Source of the DNA: RGIG2560 sp964418385
GTDB taxonomy: Bacteria; Patescibacteriota; Microgenomatia; UBA1400; PJMF01
Assembly (NCBI GenBank): GCA_964418385.1
Contig: CAYQLH010000041.1
Span: 1-8,110 of the forward strand
DNA length: 8,110 nt
Direction: 5' to 3'
The position numbers and the translations under genes are program-made. A model generated the notes under the pieces. That model was given only the letters and a program-made list of their open reading frames with translations. It was not told the origin of the DNA and made no database searches. Position 1 is the stretch's first letter; the number at the start of each line of letters is the position of its first letter. This document shows, piece by piece, positions 5,757 through 8,110 of this stretch.

Positions 5757-6641
5757 CTACTTGTCAATGTTGATTAACTGATACTTTGAGTTACCCAAAC
5801 CAATCGCTGTGGCGTAAGTGAGGGTATGTAGTCCATGACGCGATTCAATTCTTTCTGGCAGCGCCTTAGCATCAGCGGCTGCATAGACCAGATCGATCGA
5901 TGCTTGATCAATAGCCAGCGGATCTGTGGAGGCGAGTATACCCAGATCGTGCATGTCAGGCTCAGCCGGGTGAGCATCACAATCACAATCGACAGACAGA
6001 CGGTTAAGAACGTTGATATAGACAACATTGTCGCCAAAGTAATCATCGACAGCGCTGGCCGCTTCGGCTAAACTTTCCAAAAACGCATCTTGATCAGAGT
6101 AAAAAATTGTTCCACTATCACTAGTGCCGGCAGTATGAATCCGCACCTTACCACTCGCACTCGCAAAACCAATCGAAAGATTTTTGATCGCTCCGCCAAA
6201 ACCAGCCATAGCGTGTCCTTTAAAATGCGAAAGCACGAGGGCACTGTCATAATTAGTCAGGTGCGAACCGACTTTATCTTTGGTCAGATGGGTGTGACCT
6301 TTGTTAACAGGAATTTCGAGCTCGCCGTCTGCGTCTAAAATGTCCACAGCGGCAATGGCGGTATAGCCACGACGTATCGCAATTTGTTTGTGAGAGGCAG
6401 TGCTGGCACGTGAACCGCCGTAAGCCGTATTAGCTTCCACAATAGTGGCATTAAGTTTAGTGACTAGCGGGGCAATGAGGGCTGGTGATAAATTATTGGA
6501 ATCGTCACCCTCACCAGTGGAAATTTTAACGGCGACGCGCCCCGGCAACTCCACCGCCAATGCTTCATAAATCCGCACCAATGACTCACTACTGATGTCA
6601 CTGGTAAAATAAACAACTGCTGGCTTGCCATTTGCTGACAT
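5757..6641 (-). CDS. DUF362 family protein (uncharacterised 'Fe-S centre' family, no ferredoxin module)
   Basis: A 294-residue soluble protein of the DUF362 family. Hallmarks in order: AVVYFTSDIS near the N-terminus, VAVKISTGEG (36-45), IVEANTAYGGSR (67-78), LSHFKGHAMAGFGGAIKN (137-154), YINVLNRLSVDCDCD (208-222) and DLGILASTDPLAIDQAS (232-248), ending in ERIESRHG and GLGNSKYQLI. Many DUF362 proteins carry two CxxCxxC ferredoxin motifs between the central and C-terminal halves. This one has only Cys219 and Cys221, so an Fe-S cluster of ferredoxin type is not supported. ATG 6641 is preceded by AAAGG at a six-base spacing. It is the main gene of the unit transcribed from about 6852, with a leader of about 210 bases, and is followed by the separately promoted hydrolase gene. 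Biochemical role unknown. Confidence 0.88.
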   Translation of the reverse strand: MSANGKPAVVYFTSDISSESLVRIYEALAVELPGRVAVKISTGEGDDSNNLSPALIAPLVTKLNATIVEANTAYGGSRASTASHKQIAIRRGYTAIAAVDILDADGELEIPVNKGHTHLTKDKVGSHLTNYDSALVLSHFKGHAMAGFGGAIKNLSIGFASASGKVRIHTAGTSDSGTIFYSDQDAFLESLAEAASAVDDYFGDNVVYINVLNRLSVDCDCDAHPAEPDMHDLGILASTDPLAIDQASIDLVYAAADAKALPERIESRHGLHTLTYATAIGLGNSKYQLINIDK

Positions 6642-6834
6642 CGTCTGCCTTTCTGTTACTTCTTAACCGGTAATTTCTATCTACTTTGGGTTTGCTACTT
6701 AAAATTTTTGCCAGTGATCGAGGGACACTAGCTAACAGCAAATTTGCTTGTGGCGCCAAGCTGGCACACCAGAAGTGGCGCCAATCATTGCGATAATTCC
6801 GACTCACTAAGTGTTTCGACCACTGCCGACTCAT
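6598..6834 (-). CDS. Possible small ORF (78 residues) ahead of and overlapping DUF362
   Basis: In favour: ATG 6834 sits 18 bases after the predicted transcription start of a strong promoter and nine bases after GAGGAG (6844-6849), a better ribosome site than that of DUF362. Against: the peptide is rich in Arg, Ser and Trp, resembles nothing I know, and overlaps the first 44 bases of DUF362 in another frame. Its DNA also contains strong inverted repeats that would explain conservation at the RNA level instead. It may be a short regulatory leader ORF that couples translation to DUF362, or a real small basic protein, or chance. Confidence 0.35.
   Translation of the reverse strand: MSRQWSKHLVSRNYRNDWRHFWCASLAPQANLLLASVPRSLAKILSSKPKVDRNYRLRSNRKADDVSKWQASSCLFYQ
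6737..6784 (-). promoter_or_regulatory. Structured leader of the DUF362 transcript
   Basis: Two copies of GTGGCGCCAA (6750-6759, 6775-6784), each containing the self-complementary TGGCGCCA, can pair as an eight-base GC-rich stem. Inside it, CTGG/CCAG (6761-6764, 6769-6772) closes a four-base loop. Next to it lies a perfect 12-bp palindrome, AGCAAATTTGCT (6737-6748). The elements sit 68-115 bases into the predicted leader. No T-run follows directly, so it is not a plain terminator. It matches no riboswitch class I recognise. Confidence 0.45.
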
Positions 6835-6858
6835 TTTTTCTGTCTCCTCATTGAGGGT

Positions 6859-6889
6859 ATTATATCATCCGGTAGCTACTACCGGTCAA
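6859..6889 (-). promoter_or_regulatory. DUF362-unit promoter with palindromic operator in a 19-bp spacer (MerR-like geometry)
   Basis: Minus strand: TTGACC at 6884-6889, spacer 6865-6883 (19 bp), TATAAT at 6859-6864 preceded by TGA. The palindrome CCGGTAG-CTA-CTACCGG covers 6869-6885, slightly overlapping the -35. Nearly the same promoter drives the hydrolase gene. Start of transcription is expected near 6852. Confidence 0.75.
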
Positions 6890-6980
6890 GGAAATTATGC
6901 CAGCCTTGGTAAAAACATAGTGACTGTTCACGACTGGCGCAGCTACCAGCGCAAAACATGATGCACGCTCGGCTCTCACT

Positions 6981-7009
6981 CTGTCATGACAGCTTTATTA
7001 TGTTATAAT
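6981..7009 (+). promoter_or_regulatory. Promoter of the membrane acyltransferase with overlapping palindrome
   Basis: CTGTCA (6981-6986) is a fair -35, then a 17-bp spacer and TATAAT (7004-7009) preceded by TGT, an extended -10. Transcription is expected at 7016-7017, the start codon itself. The perfect 12-bp palindrome CTGTCATGACAG (6981-6992) covers the -35 and could be a repressor site. Confidence 0.65.
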
Positions 7010-7016
7010 AGCGGCG

Positions 7017-8063
7017 ATGACCAAAAGTACATTTACCACCAGAATTGAGTTTGTGGATCTTTTCAAAGCCGTTGGTATTATTTTGATGATTATTGGTCAC
7101 ATTTGTATGACCGTTGGTTTTGCCGATTATTCACGCGATTTTGACAAATGGTTTCACGCCTTCCACATGCCCATGTTTTTCTTTATTTCTGGCTATTTGT
7201 TTAAACATCGTTATTCATGGCAATTAAGTTTTCTTGATTTTGTGAAAAAAAAGAGTTGGAGCTTACTGCTGCCATACGTGGCTTTTGGCTTGATCCATTT
7301 TGCCTTTTATTGTCATCTTTATGGCTTCAGTTGGCAGCCTTTAATCGCGATGGCGACTTTGAAAAATGCCACCGATTTTCCTATCGCTGGCGCTTTATGG
7401 TTTTTACCCACCTTATTTTTTATAGAAATTATTTATTTTTGCTTGGATCGTTATTGCCAATCTGTAGTCAAAGCGGGCGCCGTTCTCATTTTGAGCCTGG
7501 TGGGTATTCGTTTTAATGCTTTGTTCCCCGGTCTCAGCACTTATATCATTGGCCCCGTCTGTGTTGGCATCGGCTTTTTTGCTTGCGGTCACTTTTTTCA
7601 CGATCACGAACAAAACAAACTGTGCCAACTCGCAGCGAATCTGTCTCCGCTGCCTTGCTTGTTGATCTTGCTGGTAGTAGCCAAAATAATTTTGGTCAGC
7701 ACTGCTGTCAATATCCGTTTGGGTACTTACGATAATTATTTTGTTTTTTGGTTTAACGCGTTGGTGACGATCATTTGTATTTTTAATTTGTGTCGCTATT
7801 GTGAGAAATTAACTTCGCGGCCAGATTTTATTTATCGCTTTCTGCTTGCCATCGGCCAAGATTCAATTACCTACGTGTGTCTCAATCAACTCTTGATTTT
7901 CTACACACACAATTGGGTTAATTTGCTGCCCGCAGTTGTGGTCAACTTTTTTGGTCAAAGCAATCTCATCCTCATAATGACTTTATTGGCCATTTACGTG
8001 ATTAATTTAATTCTTACCAAAACCAAACTCAGCATTTTAATTGGTAAGCGCCGCTGGAGATGA
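7017..8063 (+). CDS. Membrane O-acyltransferase, acyltransferase 3 / fucose 4-O-acetylase-like
   Basis: A 348-residue polytopic membrane protein of the acyltransferase 3 superfamily, closest in pattern to the fucose 4-O-acetylase / NolL-WecH group, which acetylates surface sugars using cytoplasmic acyl-CoA. The N-terminal signature is clear: RIEFVDLFKAVGIILMIIGH (residues 9-28, with the conserved His28) followed by WFHAFHMPMFFFISGYLF (45-62). Further hydrophobic segments lie at about 82-102, 124-143, 152-170, 174-194, 211-231, 241-258, 273-297, 300-312 and 316-333, giving about ten membrane spans. The tail is basic (GKRRWR). The start is firm: TGA lies ten codons upstream in frame with no start codon between, and the signature begins right after it. 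The -10 box ends seven bases before ATG, so the mRNA is probably leaderless. It likely decorates a capsule, teichoic acid or other surface glycan; the substrate is unknown. Confidence 0.88.
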   Translation: MTKSTFTTRIEFVDLFKAVGIILMIIGHICMTVGFADYSRDFDKWFHAFHMPMFFFISGYLFKHRYSWQLSFLDFVKKKSWSLLLPYVAFGLIHFAFYCHLYGFSWQPLIAMATLKNATDFPIAGALWFLPTLFFIEIIYFCLDRYCQSVVKAGAVLILSLVGIRFNALFPGLSTYIIGPVCVGIGFFACGHFFHDHEQNKLCQLAANLSPLPCLLILLVVAKIILVSTAVNIRLGTYDNYFVFWFNALVTIICIFNLCRYCEKLTSRPDFIYRFLLAIGQDSITYVCLNQLLIFYTHNWVNLLPAVVVNFFGQSNLILIMTLLAIYVINLILTKTKLSILIGKRRWR

Positions 8064-8110
8064 CCAGCGTCCGTCACTCGCTCCTTGTGCCCACACCAAA
8101 CACTGCCGTG
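8064..8110. other. Right end, nothing recognised
   Basis: The 47 bases after the acyltransferase stop codon show no terminator hairpin with a T-run and no start of another gene that can be supported. Confidence 0.5.

Noticed and set aside
5774..6338. Overlapping ORFs on both strands within the DUF362 gene
   Set aside because: Shadow frames of a gene with strong, continuous DUF362 motifs.
1..8110. TGA recoding (code 4 or 25)
   Set aside because: TGA terminates the CAT-like, PPC and acyltransferase genes at family-typical lengths, and no gene needs TGA read as an amino acid.
1..8110. Mobile element, prophage or defence island
   Set aside because: No transposase, integrase, phage or nuclease motif and no terminal inverted or target-site repeats were found; the genes look like ordinary single-gene units.

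Overview
The window is bacterial DNA with a standard genetic code: TGA ends three of the genes, and no in-frame TGA-for-Trp or TGA-for-Gly is needed. A run of exactly ten N at 1074-1083 inside a gene points to a draft or metagenome scaffold. No rRNA or taxonomic marker is present, so the phylum stays open. Some gene families (CAT-like acyltransferase, DUF362, PPC/DUF296, fucose 4-O-acetylase-like membrane acyltransferase) are common in anaerobic Gram-positive and candidate-phylum bacteria, but that is only a hint.

Layout. 1-1573 (minus): exported GH3 / NagZ-like glycosidase, cut by the left edge and broken by the N-gap. 1574-1797: divergent promoter region. 1798-2460 (plus): CAT-like acetyltransferase. 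2487-2565 (plus): tRNA-His, whose promoter overlaps the CAT-like stop codon. 2572-3738 (minus): unrecognised 388-residue protein. 3739-3912: divergent promoters. 3913-4335 (plus): PPC/DUF296 protein. 4336-4540: AT-rich region with a degenerate 33-bp tandem repeat. 4541-5668 (minus): membrane-anchored alpha/beta hydrolase. 5757-6641 (minus): DUF362 protein, preceded by a structured leader that also holds a doubtful small ORF (6598-6834). 7017-8063 (plus): polytopic membrane acyltransferase. 8064-8110: nothing recognised.

Almost every gene forms its own transcription unit with a visible promoter, usually an extended -10 (TGn-TATAAT). Two points stand out. First, the hydrolase and the DUF362 unit have near-identical promoters: a TTGACC -35, a 19-bp spacer occupied by a CGGTAG-NNN-CTACCG palindrome, and an extended -10. 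That geometry is typical of MerR-family activated promoters, so these two genes probably form a small regulon controlled from outside the window. Two further copies of the palindrome lie just beyond the 3' end of the hydrolase gene and inside it. Second, four genes have a -10 element placed so that transcription would begin at, or about four bases before, the start codon. Leaderless mRNAs therefore appear common here, next to genes with clear Shine-Dalgarno sites.

No mobile element, CRISPR array or defence system is seen, and no convincing intrinsic terminator.
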